From Nocardioides mangrovi (GTDB lineage Bacteria > Actinomycetota > Actinomycetes > Propionibacteriales > Nocardioidaceae): a stretch of DNA of 64,000 nucleotides. Made by a program: the position numbers and the translations under genes. This document shows, piece after piece, positions 40,386 to 50,300 of this stretch (the first letter of the stretch is position 1; the number at the start of each line of letters is the position of its first letter). Where the stretch lies: positions 310,001-374,000 of the forward strand of contig NZ_JAIQZJ010000003.1 of NCBI RefSeq assembly GCF_020073815.1, written 5' to 3'. Below the pieces are notes generated by a model. That model was not told where the DNA came from. It saw only the letters and a list, made by a program, of their open reading frames with translations, and made no database searches.

Positions 40386-41440
40386 TGAGCCTGACCCTCA
40401 CCGTCGACGGCGACCGCTGGCGCGCCCACCTGCGCGCCGTCGTCGACGCCGAGCCCGACCTGGTGCCGGTCGCGAAGGGCAACGGCTACGGCTTCGGCCT
40501 CGGGCGGCTGGCGCGCCGCGCGGAGTGGCTCGGCCTCGACACCCTGGCCGTCGGCACCTACGCCGAGCTGCCCGAGGTCGCCTCCCGCTACTCCGGCGAC
40601 CTGCTCGTGCTCACGCCCTGGCGTCCGTTCGGGGCCGCGCTGGAGGTCGACCCGGAGGTCGCGAAGCGGGTCGTGCACACCGTCAGCCGGGCCGACGACG
40701 TGGCCGACCTGCTCGGCCGCCAGCCGGACGCGCGCTTCGTGCTCGAGCGCACGACCAGCATGCTGCGCCACGGCATGGCCGCGCGCGAGCTGTGGGCCGC
40801 GGCCCGCGCCCTCGCCGACCATCCGGGGGCGCGGCCGCAGGGGGTGGCGCTGCACCTCCCGCTCGCCCACGGTGCCCACCTGACCGAGGTGCACCGGCTG
40901 ATGAACGACGTGGTCGCCGCCGAGGCCGACCTGCGCACCGTGTGGGTCTCCCACCTCAGCGCCGCCGAGCTCACGGCCCTGCGCGCGTCCTACCCCGACT
41001 TCCGCTTCCGTCCGCGGATCGGCACCGACCTGTGGCTCGGCGACCGCGGCGCACTGCGGGTCACCGCGACCGTGCTCGACGTGCACGAGGTCGAGCGCGG
41101 CGACGCGTTCGGCTACCGCCACCGCACGGCCCCGAAGGCCGGGCACATCCTGGTCGTCAGCGGCGGCACCGCGCACGGCATCGGCCTCGAGGCGCCGCTC
41201 GGCGACGCCAGCCTGCGCGGCCGTGCGGCGACCCTGGCCCGGGGCGGCCTGGACGCCGCGGGCTTCGTGCGGTCGCCCTTCTCGATCGACGGCAAGCAGC
41301 GGCTCTTCGCCGAGCCGCCGCACATGCAGGCCTCGATGCTCTTCCTCCCGCACGGCGCCCGGGTGCCGGCGGTCGGGGACGAGATCGACGTCCGGGTGCG
41401 CTACACCGCGACGGCGTTCGACCGCGTCGAGATCAGCTGA
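40385..41440 (+). CDS. Alanine-racemase-like PLP enzyme
   Basis: A 351-aa fold-type III PLP protein. The PLP Lys lies in LVPVAKGNGYGFGLGRLARR, close to the classical AxxKANAYGHG motif. The barrel continues through VLERTTSMLRHGMAARELW. The C-terminal part (RPRIGTDLWLGDRGALRVTA and GDAFGYRHR) resembles the alanine-racemase C-domain but is divergent, so substrate specificity may differ from alanine. It is translationally coupled to the FemAB-like gene. Its last 40 nt overlap the 3' end of the GT87 gene on the other strand. A racemase supplying a D-amino acid for the cell wall is the likely role. Confidence 0.78.
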   Translation: MSLTLTVDGDRWRAHLRAVVDAEPDLVPVAKGNGYGFGLGRLARRAEWLGLDTLAVGTYAELPEVASRYSGDLLVLTPWRPFGAALEVDPEVAKRVVHTVSRADDVADLLGRQPDARFVLERTTSMLRHGMAARELWAAARALADHPGARPQGVALHLPLAHGAHLTEVHRLMNDVVAAEADLRTVWVSHLSAAELTALRASYPDFRFRPRIGTDLWLGDRGALRVTATVLDVHEVERGDAFGYRHRTAPKAGHILVVSGGTAHGIGLEAPLGDASLRGRAATLARGGLDAAGFVRSPFSIDGKQRLFAEPPHMQASMLFLPHGARVPAVGDEIDVRVRYTATAFDRVEIS

Positions 41441-42837
41441 CGCGACTGGCGCACCGGGTCGTGCGCCGGCCGCAGCAGGTCGCGCACGACCATCCCGACC
41501 AGGTAGAGCTCGCAGGCGACGCGGAGCAGCGTCGCGGCCCAGTAGAAGCCGGCGTCGCCGCCGGCCGCAGGCGCCAGGAAGCCGCCGAGGTACCACCAGA
41601 CCGAGGCGAAGTAGAGCACCTCCCCGGCCTGCCAGATGATCAGGTCGCGCCAGCGCGGCCGCGCCAGCACGGCGAGCGGCAGCAGCCAGAGGACGTACTG
41701 CGGCGAGTAGACCTTGTTGAAGATCAGGAAGCCCGCGACGACCAGGAAGCCCAGCTGGGCGAGCCGCGGCGTCGCCGGTGCGCGCAGTCCGACCAGCGCG
41801 ACGAGCACGCACCAGACGCCGAAGAGCAGCCAGGTCACCACGTTGATCGTGTGGGGGCTGAAGGAGAAGGGGTCGCCGGTCTGGTCCATGGCCTGCTGCA
41901 CCACCAGCCAGAGCGACCCGAGGTCGGCGCCGCGCTCGGAGTTGAAGGTCCAGAAGACCTTCCACTCCGCACTGCCGGAGAGGTACGCCGGCGCGTTGAC
42001 CAGCAGCCACGAGCCCGCGGCCGAGGCAGCCGTCACCGCGAGCGCGCGGTAGCGGCGCTGCCGCACGCAGATGACGAGGATCCCGCCGAGCAGGAAGAGG
42101 GGGTAGAGCTTGGCCGCGGTGCCGAGGCCGATCATCACCCCCGTCAGCACCGTGCGGTCCCGCGCCCACGCCCACAGCGCACCGGCCACGAAGACCACCG
42201 CGACCATGTCCCAGTTGACGAGCCCCGTGAGCAGCAGCGCCGGTGAGAGCGCGAACGCCGCGGCGTCCCACGGGCGGGTCGGATCGACGCCGGCGAGCAG
42301 CCAGGCCGAGATCAGCGCGAGCACCGCGAAGCCGAGCGCGTTGACGATGACGAAGATCCGCATCTCACGCTGGACCGTCGCCCACCCGCCCAGCTCGGCG
42401 GGCGAGGCGGCGTACCGCTTGCTCAGGTCGGGCGAGCCGTTGAGGACGTGCGTCACCCGCGCCATCCACCACGCCCAGTAGGAGATGCCGACGGGGTACT
42501 CCATCACCTCGTAGCGCTCGCGGTCCTGGGCGTCGTCGCTGTAGGGCCACAGGTCCTCGACGAACCCGCGCCCGGTGTAGAGGTAGGGCAGGTCGGAGTA
42601 GCACATGTGGGTGTAGCGGGCGTTGCCGTTCTGCCACGTGTCGTCGTAGCAGCTGCTCTTCTGGAGCATGCCGAGCGCGAAGCAGACGGCGGTCATCGCG
42701 AGGATGACGCGCACCGGCGTCCACCACCGGTGCCGGCCGGCGCGGGTGCCGACGGGACCGCCGACGCTCTCGCTCAGCGAGGCGACGACCGGGTCGTCAC
42801 GGGTGGGGTCGACCCACGTACGACGACCCGACCCCAT
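41401..42837 (-). CDS. GT87-family (DUF2029) polytopic glycosyltransferase
   Basis: A 478-aa integral membrane protein with 10-12 helices. The extracytoplasmic loop after the first helix carries YSDLPYLYTGRGFVEDLWPY and YEVMEYPVGISYWAWWMARV. The mid-protein WDMVAVVFVAGALWAWARDR and GLGTAAKLYPLFLLGG are typical of the GT87 mannosyltransferase clan. The C-terminal half has the FNKVYSPQYVLWLLPLAVLA block. Such enzymes use polyprenyl-phosphate sugars for envelope glycan assembly. It lies 21 nt downstream of the PBP gene on the same strand, so it is probably co-transcribed. Its tail overlaps the racemase gene by 40 nt. Confidence 0.82.
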   Translation of the reverse strand: MGSGRRTWVDPTRDDPVVASLSESVGGPVGTRAGRHRWWTPVRVILAMTAVCFALGMLQKSSCYDDTWQNGNARYTHMCYSDLPYLYTGRGFVEDLWPYSDDAQDRERYEVMEYPVGISYWAWWMARVTHVLNGSPDLSKRYAASPAELGGWATVQREMRIFVIVNALGFAVLALISAWLLAGVDPTRPWDAAAFALSPALLLTGLVNWDMVAVVFVAGALWAWARDRTVLTGVMIGLGTAAKLYPLFLLGGILVICVRQRRYRALAVTAASAAGSWLLVNAPAYLSGSAEWKVFWTFNSERGADLGSLWLVVQQAMDQTGDPFSFSPHTINVVTWLLFGVWCVLVALVGLRAPATPRLAQLGFLVVAGFLIFNKVYSPQYVLWLLPLAVLARPRWRDLIIWQAGEVLYFASVWWYLGGFLAPAAGGDAGFYWAATLLRVACELYLVGMVVRDLLRPAHDPVRQSRQLISTRSNAVAV

Positions 42838-42858
42838 GCGACAGATCCTGCCTCAACC

Positions 42859-45210
42859 TCAGCCGCGCCGGCGGCCGCGACGCTCCCGGGTGCCCTGACC
42901 GCCGCTCCGACCCGTGCCAGCCCCGGCGCCGTTGCTGGCGCCCTGGGACGGCGAGGCCGTGTCGGAGGGGCTGTCGCAGCCGAGGACGCCGCAGGTCGGG
43001 CTGTCGCTCGGCGAGGCGGTGTCGGACGGGGACGTGCTCTCGGTCGGGGTGTCGCTCGGGGTGTCCGACGGGGTCTCGCTCGGCGTATTCGTCGGCTTCT
43101 TCGTCGGGCTCGGCGGGGGCGTGTAGGGCTCGTGGCCCTCGCTCGGCGCCTCGCCGTCGAGGTTGGCCGGCTCCGGGAAGTCCTCCTCCGGGACGCCCTC
43201 CATGTCCTGCTGCATGACCGCGGTCCAGGTGCGGGTCGGGTAGTTGGCACCGAAGTAGCCGGCCTGCCCGTTGTAGTCGGGCAGCCACCCGTCGAGCTGC
43301 TCGTTGCCCTTGCCGCGCACGTACATGACCGCGGTCGCGAGCTGCGGCGTGTAGCCGACGAACCACGAGGAGGAGACCTGGTCGTTGCCGTTGGTCGCCG
43401 TACCGGTCTTGCCGGCGGCCGGTCGACCCAGCGCCTGCGCGGCGGATCCGGTGCCGTTCTCGACCACGTTCTGGAGGGCGTACGACGTGTCCGCCGCGAC
43501 GTCCTCCTTGATCGCGTCGTCGGTGCGCTGCTTGCGCTGGTAGAGGACCGTGCCGTCCTTGTCCACGACCTTGTCGACCACGTGCAACGGGGCCGCCTTG
43601 CCGCCGTTGGCGATGCTGGCGTAGGCGTTGGCCATGTTGACCGGGGCGATCGTCGCCGAGCCGAGCGCGATGCCGGACACCGGCTCGAGGCCCGGGCTGT
43701 TGTCGATGTTGTTGTAGCCGCTCTTCGACTTGTCCCAGCGGGGGATGCCGAGCGCCTCGGCGGTGTCGAGGATCTTCTCCGGGCCGTCGTCCATCGACAT
43801 GGTCAGGTCCGCGAACGCGGTGTTGATCGACTCCTCGGTCGCCGTCAGCAGGCTGACGGTGCCGTAGTCGGTGCCCATCCCGTCGTACCCGGTGCCCTCG
43901 TTGCGCACGGCGTCGCCGGTGCCCTCGCCGTTGTAGTAGTAGGGCGAGTTGCCGTCGAAGGTGTCCTTGAGCGAGAAGCCCTCGTCGAGGCCGGCCGCGA
44001 CCGCGAACGCCTTGAAGGTCGAGCCGGGCGCCCCACCGGTCACCGCCCAGTTGATCTGCGAGTCGAGGTAGTCCTGGCCGGCGTAGAAGCCGCGCAGCGC
44101 GCCGGTGCCGGGCTCGACGCTGGCCACCGCGACGTGGAGGTCCTTGTTCTGCTTGCCCATGTCGGGCCGGACCTCGGACACGCCCTGCGCCGCCGCGGCC
44201 ATCGCCTTGCGGGTGAAGGTGGTGGTGATCCGCAGGCCGCCGCCGTCGATCTGCTCGTCCTTGAAGCCGAGGCCGTTGAGCTCGTTGCGGACCATCGAGA
44301 GCATGAAGCCCTTCTGGCCGCCCAGCCGGCTGTCGGCGGGGATCTTGGGGAAGCGGGGCAGGCGCCGCTCGGCGCGGGTCGCCTCGTCGGAGGTGATGTT
44401 GCCCGCCGTCGCCATCCCGCTGAGGACATAGTCGTAGCGCTCCTTGAGCGCCTCGCGCGAGTCCTTGCCGTTGCTGGGGTCGAAGCGCGTCGGGTTGTTG
44501 AGCACGCTGGCCAGCACGGCCGACTGGCGCAGGTCGAGGTCCTTGGCGTCCTCGTCGAAGTAGGCCTGGGCGGCCGCCTGCACGCCGTACGCGCCGCGAC
44601 CGAAGTAGATGGTGTTGAGGTAGCCCTCGAGGATCTCGGTCTTGCTCATCGTGCGCTGGAGCTTCAGCGACAGGATGGCTTCCTTGATCTTGCGCTGGTA
44701 GGAGCGCTCCTGGGTCAGGTAGAGGATCTTGACGTACTGCTGGGTGATCGTGGACGCGCCCTGGGTCGAGTTGCCCGACGCGTTGCTGAAGGCCGCGCGG
44801 ATGATGCCCTTGGGGTCGATGCCCTTGTCGGTCCAGAAGGAGCGGTTCTCCGCGGCGACGACGGCGTCCTGGAGGTTCTGCGGCATGTCCGCGATCGGGA
44901 TCGTCTCGCGGTTCTGGATCGCGTAGCTGCCGGCCTCGGTCTTGCCGTCGGAGTAGTAGACGAAGGACGTCTGGGTCTCGAACTCGGCGTTCGGGTCCGG
45001 GATGTCCGTCGTCTGGTAGAGGTAGACGAAGCCGCCGACGATGACGAGCACCCCGACCAGGCCGGCGAGGAGGAACCACCGCGCGACCCGCCAGACCTTC
45101 TGCTTGCGGGTGCGGGGTCGCTTCGTGCCCGTGGCGGACGGCTTGGTCTGCGGCGCCGTCGTCTGCGCCTTCGTCTGGGCGGGGCCTGCGGCCCGGCGCT
45201 TGCCAGTCAC
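42859..45210 (-). CDS. Bifunctional class A penicillin-binding protein
   Basis: A 783-aa PBP. Its cytoplasmic N-terminus is Lys/Thr-rich and is followed by one membrane anchor (WFLLAGLVGVLVIVGGFVYL). A GT51 transglycosylase domain follows, with catalytic Glu in VVAAENRSFWTDKGID and the QYVKILYLTQERSYQRKIKE block. The transpeptidase domain has all three motifs: STFK in GGAPGSTFKAFAV, SIN in EESINTAFADL, and KTG in AAGKTGTATNG. The last ~90 residues are a Ser/Thr/Pro-rich low-complexity tail. It polymerises and cross-links peptidoglycan. In this region of actinobacterial chromosomes a PonA-type PBP is conserved next to the PadR-ino1 pair. Confidence 0.93.
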   Translation of the reverse strand: MTGKRRAAGPAQTKAQTTAPQTKPSATGTKRPRTRKQKVWRVARWFLLAGLVGVLVIVGGFVYLYQTTDIPDPNAEFETQTSFVYYSDGKTEAGSYAIQNRETIPIADMPQNLQDAVVAAENRSFWTDKGIDPKGIIRAAFSNASGNSTQGASTITQQYVKILYLTQERSYQRKIKEAILSLKLQRTMSKTEILEGYLNTIYFGRGAYGVQAAAQAYFDEDAKDLDLRQSAVLASVLNNPTRFDPSNGKDSREALKERYDYVLSGMATAGNITSDEATRAERRLPRFPKIPADSRLGGQKGFMLSMVRNELNGLGFKDEQIDGGGLRITTTFTRKAMAAAAQGVSEVRPDMGKQNKDLHVAVASVEPGTGALRGFYAGQDYLDSQINWAVTGGAPGSTFKAFAVAAGLDEGFSLKDTFDGNSPYYYNGEGTGDAVRNEGTGYDGMGTDYGTVSLLTATEESINTAFADLTMSMDDGPEKILDTAEALGIPRWDKSKSGYNNIDNSPGLEPVSGIALGSATIAPVNMANAYASIANGGKAAPLHVVDKVVDKDGTVLYQRKQRTDDAIKEDVAADTSYALQNVVENGTGSAAQALGRPAAGKTGTATNGNDQVSSSWFVGYTPQLATAVMYVRGKGNEQLDGWLPDYNGQAGYFGANYPTRTWTAVMQQDMEGVPEEDFPEPANLDGEAPSEGHEPYTPPPSPTKKPTNTPSETPSDTPSDTPTESTSPSDTASPSDSPTCGVLGCDSPSDTASPSQGASNGAGAGTGRSGGQGTRERRGRRRG

Positions 45211-45355
45211 GTCGTGGAGCTCCGGGGAAGTCGGGGTCTGAGATCGGTCGTGGACCGTCCGTCAGCGTACGGGGAGGCTCCACGGGCCCCCAAGACGCCG
45301 CACGGGTGCGCTTCGCCACGCGCGCGACAGGTCCGGTGTTCGCAACGCGCGGATA

Positions 45356-45368
45356 TATCGCTACGATA
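45356..45368. promoter_or_regulatory. Inverted repeat over the padR promoter
   Basis: TATCG - CTA - CGATA overlaps the -10-like TACGAT (45362-45367), which ends 7 nt before ATG 45375. A GATATATC palindrome adjoins it at 45352-45359. PadR proteins commonly repress themselves through such AT-rich palindromes. Confidence 0.5.
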
Positions 45369-45374
45369 GGTCGC

Positions 45375-45995
45375 ATGGCACGTCGTGCGGAGACCATCGA
45401 GCTCGCAGTCCTCGGACTGCTGCACGAGGGACCCATGCACGGCTACGAGCTGCGCAAGCGGCTCAACCTCATGCTCGGCTGGGGCCGGGTGCTCTCCTAC
45501 GGGTCGCTCTACCCGACCCTGAAGAAGATGCTCCGCGCCTCGCTGATCGAGGAGACGATGACCACGAAGACGCCCGGCACCCCCGTGTCGAAGCGGCCCC
45601 GGATCACCTACCAGGTCACCGAGGCCGGCACGCGGGAGTTCGAGCGCCTCATGTCGGAGGTCGGCCCCACCGCGTGGGAGGACGACAACTTCGACATCCG
45701 GTTCGCCTTCTTCTCCTCGACCGACATGGAGATCCGGCTGCGGGTGCTCGAGGGGCGCCGTACCCGTCTCCAGGAGCGCCTCGACCGGGTGCAGAGCCAG
45801 CTGGCCATGACGCAGAAGGAGGTCGACCGCTACGCGGCCGAGCTCCAGCGCCACGGCGTCGAGTCGGTCGAGCGCGAGGTGCGGTGGCTCTCCGAGCTGA
45901 TCAACGCCGAGCGCAACGGTGAGCGTGAGACCCCGGCGCCCGAGGCGCCTGTGACCCGGCCGTCCGCGACCCCCGCGGGCGACCCCAAGCTGTGA
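45375..45995 (+). CDS. PadR-family transcriptional regulator
   Basis: A 206-aa protein. The N-terminal winged helix spans residues 5-95 ([40 protein letters not shown], and [18 protein letters not shown]). A C-terminal coiled-coil dimerisation region follows ([20 protein letters not shown], then a polar Pro-rich tail). ATG 45375 is preceded by a leaderless-type -10. It lies 29 nt upstream of ino1, an arrangement conserved in actinobacteria, so it may regulate inositol synthesis or cell-wall genes as well as itself. Confidence 0.9.
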   Translation: MARRAETIELAVLGLLHEGPMHGYELRKRLNLMLGWGRVLSYGSLYPTLKKMLRASLIEETMTTKTPGTPVSKRPRITYQVTEAGTREFERLMSEVGPTAWEDDNFDIRFAFFSSTDMEIRLRVLEGRRTRLQERLDRVQSQLAMTQKEVDRYAAELQRHGVESVEREVRWLSELINAERNGERETPAPEAPVTRPSATPAGDPKL

Positions 45996-46024
45996 CATCA
46001 GAAGTGACCAGGAAAGGAAACCCG

Positions 46025-47110
46025 ATGGGTTCGGTTCGAGTAGCAATCGTCGGAGTCGGCAACTGCGCCAGCTCCCTCGTGCAGGGCGTCGAGTACTACA
46101 AGGACGCCGACCCGACGGGCACCGTCCCGGGTCTGATGCACGTCACCTTCGGTGACTACCACGTCGCCGACGTCGAGTTCGTCGCGGCGTTCGACGTCGA
46201 CGACCTCAAGGTCGGCAAGGACCTCTCCGAGGCGATCAACGCCTCGCAGAACAACACGATCAAGATCGCCGACGTCCCGACCCTGGGCGTCGAGGTCCAG
46301 CGCGGCCCGACCCTCGACGGTCTCGGCAAGTACTACCGCCAGACCATCGACGAGTCCGGCGCCGAGCCGGTCGACGTCGTGTCGATCCTGCGCGAGCGCC
46401 AGGTCGACGTGATGGTGTCCTACCTCCCGGTGGGCTCCGAGGAGGCCGACAAGTTCTACGCGCAGTGCGCGATCGACGCCGGCGTGGCCTTCGTCAACGC
46501 CCTCCCCGTCTTCATCGCCTCCGACCCGGTCTGGGCCAAGAAGTTCGAGGACGCCGGCGTCCCGATCGTCGGTGACGACATCAAGTCGCAGGTCGGCGCG
46601 ACCATCACCCACCGCGTGATGGCGAAGCTGTTCGAGGACCGCGGCGTCACGCTGGACCGCACCTACCAGCTCAACGTCGGCGGCAACATGGACTTCAAGA
46701 ACATGCTCGAGCGCGAGCGCCTGGAGTCCAAGAAGGTCTCGAAGACCCAGGCCGTGACCTCCAACCTGCAGGGCGAGCTCGCCGGCAAGGTCCACGACAA
46801 GAACGTCCACATCGGCCCGTCCGACCACGTCGAGTGGCTCGACGACCGCAAGTGGGCCTACGTCCGCCTCGAGGGCCGCGCCTTCGGTGACGCCCCGCTG
46901 AACCTCGAGTACAAGCTCGAGGTCTGGGACTCCCCCAACTCGGCCGGCATCATCATCGACGCCCTGCGCGCCGCGAAGATCGCCAAGGACCGCGGCATCG
47001 GCGGCCCGATCATCTCGGCCTCGTCGTACCTCATGAAGTCCCCGCCGGTGCAGCTCCCCGACGACGAGGGCCGCGCCCGCGTCGAGGCGTTCATCAAGGG
47101 CGAGGAGTGA
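46025..47110 (+). CDS. ino1: Inositol-3-phosphate synthase
   Basis: A 361-aa Ino1 of the short actinobacterial type. The NAD-binding start is [20 protein letters not shown]. Further conserved blocks are [40 protein letters not shown] and [14 protein letters not shown], with active-site Lys residues. It converts glucose 6-phosphate to 1L-myo-inositol 1-phosphate, the precursor of phosphatidylinositol mannosides and mycothiol. It thus links to the mannosyltransferases at the left end. ATG 46025 has AGGAAAGGA upstream. It is followed by a 16-bp hairpin. Confidence 0.96.
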   Translation: MGSVRVAIVGVGNCASSLVQGVEYYKDADPTGTVPGLMHVTFGDYHVADVEFVAAFDVDDLKVGKDLSEAINASQNNTIKIADVPTLGVEVQRGPTLDGLGKYYRQTIDESGAEPVDVVSILRERQVDVMVSYLPVGSEEADKFYAQCAIDAGVAFVNALPVFIASDPVWAKKFEDAGVPIVGDDIKSQVGATITHRVMAKLFEDRGVTLDRTYQLNVGGNMDFKNMLERERLESKKVSKTQAVTSNLQGELAGKVHDKNVHIGPSDHVEWLDDRKWAYVRLEGRAFGDAPLNLEYKLEVWDSPNSAGIIIDALRAAKIAKDRGIGGPIISASSYLMKSPPVQLPDDEGRARVEAFIKGEE

Positions 47111-47144
47111 CCTCCCTGCTCTGAGCACCTGCTCTGGCACGCGT

Positions 47145-47179
47145 CAACGGCCCCCGGGACCTGGTCCCGGGGGCCGTTG
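47145..47179 (+). terminator. Strong hairpin downstream of ino1
   Basis: CAACGGCCCCCGGGAC pairs perfectly over 16 bp with GTCCCGGGGGCCGTTG around a CTG loop, 34 nt after the ino1 stop. It is one of the clearest terminators in the window. The remaining gap to the M6 protease (about 155 nt) shows no other feature. Confidence 0.88.
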
Positions 47180-47336
47180 CGCGTCTCGCGACGGGAACGT
47201 GCGGTCCAGACCGGATCACGGACACGAATTGTCCGGTGCAGACCGGGGGTAACCACCTCGTCACCCTGCCGTTCGACGGTCGTTGAGGTGGCACCGCGTC
47301 GCCACGCAGCGACCCCTGTCCGAGAGTGCGCCCGCC

Positions 47337-50300
47337 ATGAGCCTGCCCCTCCGCCCCGTCCTCGCCGCCGGCATCACGACCGCGCTCACCAGCGCCGTCC
47401 TCGCCGCGGCACCCGCCACCCACGCCGCGTCGCAGATCGCCACGGCCCCGACCCACCTGCAGCAGCCCGCGCTCGCGGTCGCCTTCGACGGCCAGGACGC
47501 GACCGTCCTCCGCGGCGCGCGCTTCACCGTCGCCGGGACCGTCGCCGACGCCCAGGGCCGCGGCGTCCCGGCCGACCTCACGCTCGCCGTCTCCGACGCG
47601 ACCGGACGGGTGCTCGGCACCCAGGCCGTCACCGCCGCCGACGACGGCACCTTCTCGACGTCGGTGCCCGGTGCGGTCAGCACGCACCTCGCCCGTACGA
47701 CGGACCAGCTCGCCGTCCGCGCGGTCGACGTCAGCTACCAGGGCGACGCGATCGACGACGCCGGCGCGCAGGCCGTCGAGCTCGCGGCCGCCGACGCGGG
47801 GCTCACCGTCGAGGACAGCTTCGTGTCCTCGGTCGGCTGGGTGAAGCCGGGCGAGGTCTACCCGTCGCGGATCATCGTCCGCAACTCCGACGCCGCTCCG
47901 GTCACCGGCGCCACGGTCACGGTCACGGCCCCGACCGGCACCCGCTTCACCGGAGCCAGCGGCCCGGGCACGCACCCCGTCACCGCCGACACGATCACCT
48001 GGACGATCCCGACCGTGCCCGCCGCCACCGGCACCACGCCCGGCACCGCCACCCTCGTCCTCGAGAGCACCGCGGAGACCACGAGCCAGGAGCCGACCGT
48101 CGTCTGGCGCGACCTGTCGACGACCGCGACGCTCGCCGCACCCGGCGTGAGCAGCACCGTGGTGAGCCACGGCCCGAAGGTGATCCCGCCGAGCGAGTCC
48201 TACGACACCGCGCGGTACGGCGACCGGCCGTTCCCCGTCGTCCCGATCCAGTACACCGACCGCTCCTACCTCGCCGACCACTCCGGCGAGGCGCTCGAGC
48301 AGAAGATCAACGACCCGGCGGTCGCGGGCTCGACGTACAACCTCTACCAGGAGATGTCGCTCGGCCAGCTCTTCCCGCACGGCACCGTGCCGTCGGCCGG
48401 GATCGCGACCGCCGACTTCGACTACGCGCCCGGCTTCCCCTTCACCACGACCGACCCGACGACCGTGAGCACCTGCACCGGCGTCACCTACGCCGACTCC
48501 CCGGTCGACGTGGAGGGCACCGCGCTCTACCCGGAGCGGATCACCAACGGCGTCTACAACCTGCCCGGCACCACGGCCTACTACGGCTCCGACGGCGCGG
48601 GCTCCGCGGTGGTCGGCTCGCTGACCGGCGTCGCGGCGCTGATGCAGATCGACAGCGGCTGCGGGCCGACCGGCAAGATCGTCGCCGACGCCGCGGCGCT
48701 CGCCGACCCGGAGATCGACTACTCCGACTACGACACCGACAAGGACGGCGTCGTCGACTTCTTCATGGGCGTCTTCGCCGGCTGCGGCGGCAACGGCGCC
48801 TCCCAGCTCGGCGTCTGCACCGACGACCCGCAGGACGCGCTGCCCTACGACAACATCTGGCCGCACAGCTCCTCGCTGGAGTACTCCTACTCCGACCCGG
48901 TCACCGGCCTGCCCGGCTTCACCACCGACGACCAGCTCAAGGACCTCGAGGGCCGGCCGCTCTGGTACACCGACACGTCGTACGACGACATGACGACCAC
49001 CGACATGGGTGACGCGCTCAAGGTCTTCGTCCGCGTCGGGCCCTACAACCTCAACCCCGAGACCGCCATCGACAAGGCGAGCGTGATCTCGCACGAGTAC
49101 GGCCACTCGCTCGGGCTGCCGGACTTCTACTCGCTGGGCAGCCGCGAGACCTACGGCGACTGGAACCTGATGGCGACCGACAAGTCGCAGGACATGGACG
49201 CCTTCTCCCGCCAGGAGCTCGGCTGGGTGGTGCCCGAGGTGCTCCAGCCCGGCACCACGAAGACCGTGTCCGACTGGACCGACTCCAAGCAGGACACCGG
49301 CACCATCCACTGGCAGCGACCCGACGGCACGCCGTACACCCTGAAGAACGGTGCGGACGGCGTCGTGCACAACTCGGAGATGTACGTCGCGCGCCTGCAC
49401 GGCCGCCAGCTCCTCGACCCGGCGAAGTTCGACACCGGCGACAAGGCCAGCAAGACGCACGCGTGGTTCTCCGGGTCCGGCAACGACTTCGGGTGTGCCG
49501 CCGACGGCGGTGGGCACAACCTCGACGTCGCCATCCCCGGCATCGCCGACCTGCCCGCGGGCTCCACGGTGAAGCTCGAGTTCACGTCGCTCTTCGACAT
49601 CGAGTGGGACTACGACTACGGCTACGTGCTGACCTCGACCGACGGCGGCAAGACCTTCACCTCGCACGAGTCGCTGCGCGACACCCCGACGACGAGCACC
49701 ACCAACGCCAACCAGAACGCCTGCCAGGGCACCTACAGCAACGGCATCACCGGGTCGAGCTCGTCCTACACCGACCCCGCCACCGTCCAGCTCGACCGGA
49801 CGCTCGGCAACTACCCCGACTCCTCCTTCATCGCCGACAGCTTCGACATCTCCGACCTGGTCGGCGCCGACGTGCCGGTGCTGCGCTTCAGCTACTCGAC
49901 CGACCCGGGCCTGGCCCGGCCCGGCTGGTTCATCGACGACCTGAAGGTCACCGCGACCACGCCGAGCGGCGACCAGGTGCTGCTCGACACCGACCTGGAG
50001 AACGACGGCGGCCCGGACGACCCGCGGATCTTCAACGGCGGCTGCCAGGCCGACAACCCGGGCGGCGACTGCACGAAGGGCTGGCAGTTCGTGAACGCCG
50101 GCGACGAGGCGTCCTTCGACCACGGCTACTACCTCGAGATGCGCGACCGGTCGGGCTTCGACCTCGACGGCCACGGCGAGATCGACCGCGACCCGATCGG
50201 CTGGGAGCCCGGTCTCTACCTGGCCTACACCGATGAGGCGCACGGCTACGGCAACGCCGGCACGGACGACCCGCCGGCCCAGTCCCCGCTCGACTCCACG

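Noticed and set aside
42859-43150. Repetitive sequence at the 3' end of the PBP gene
   Set aside because: It encodes an ordinary Ser/Thr/Pro-rich low-complexity tail common in actinobacterial PBPs.
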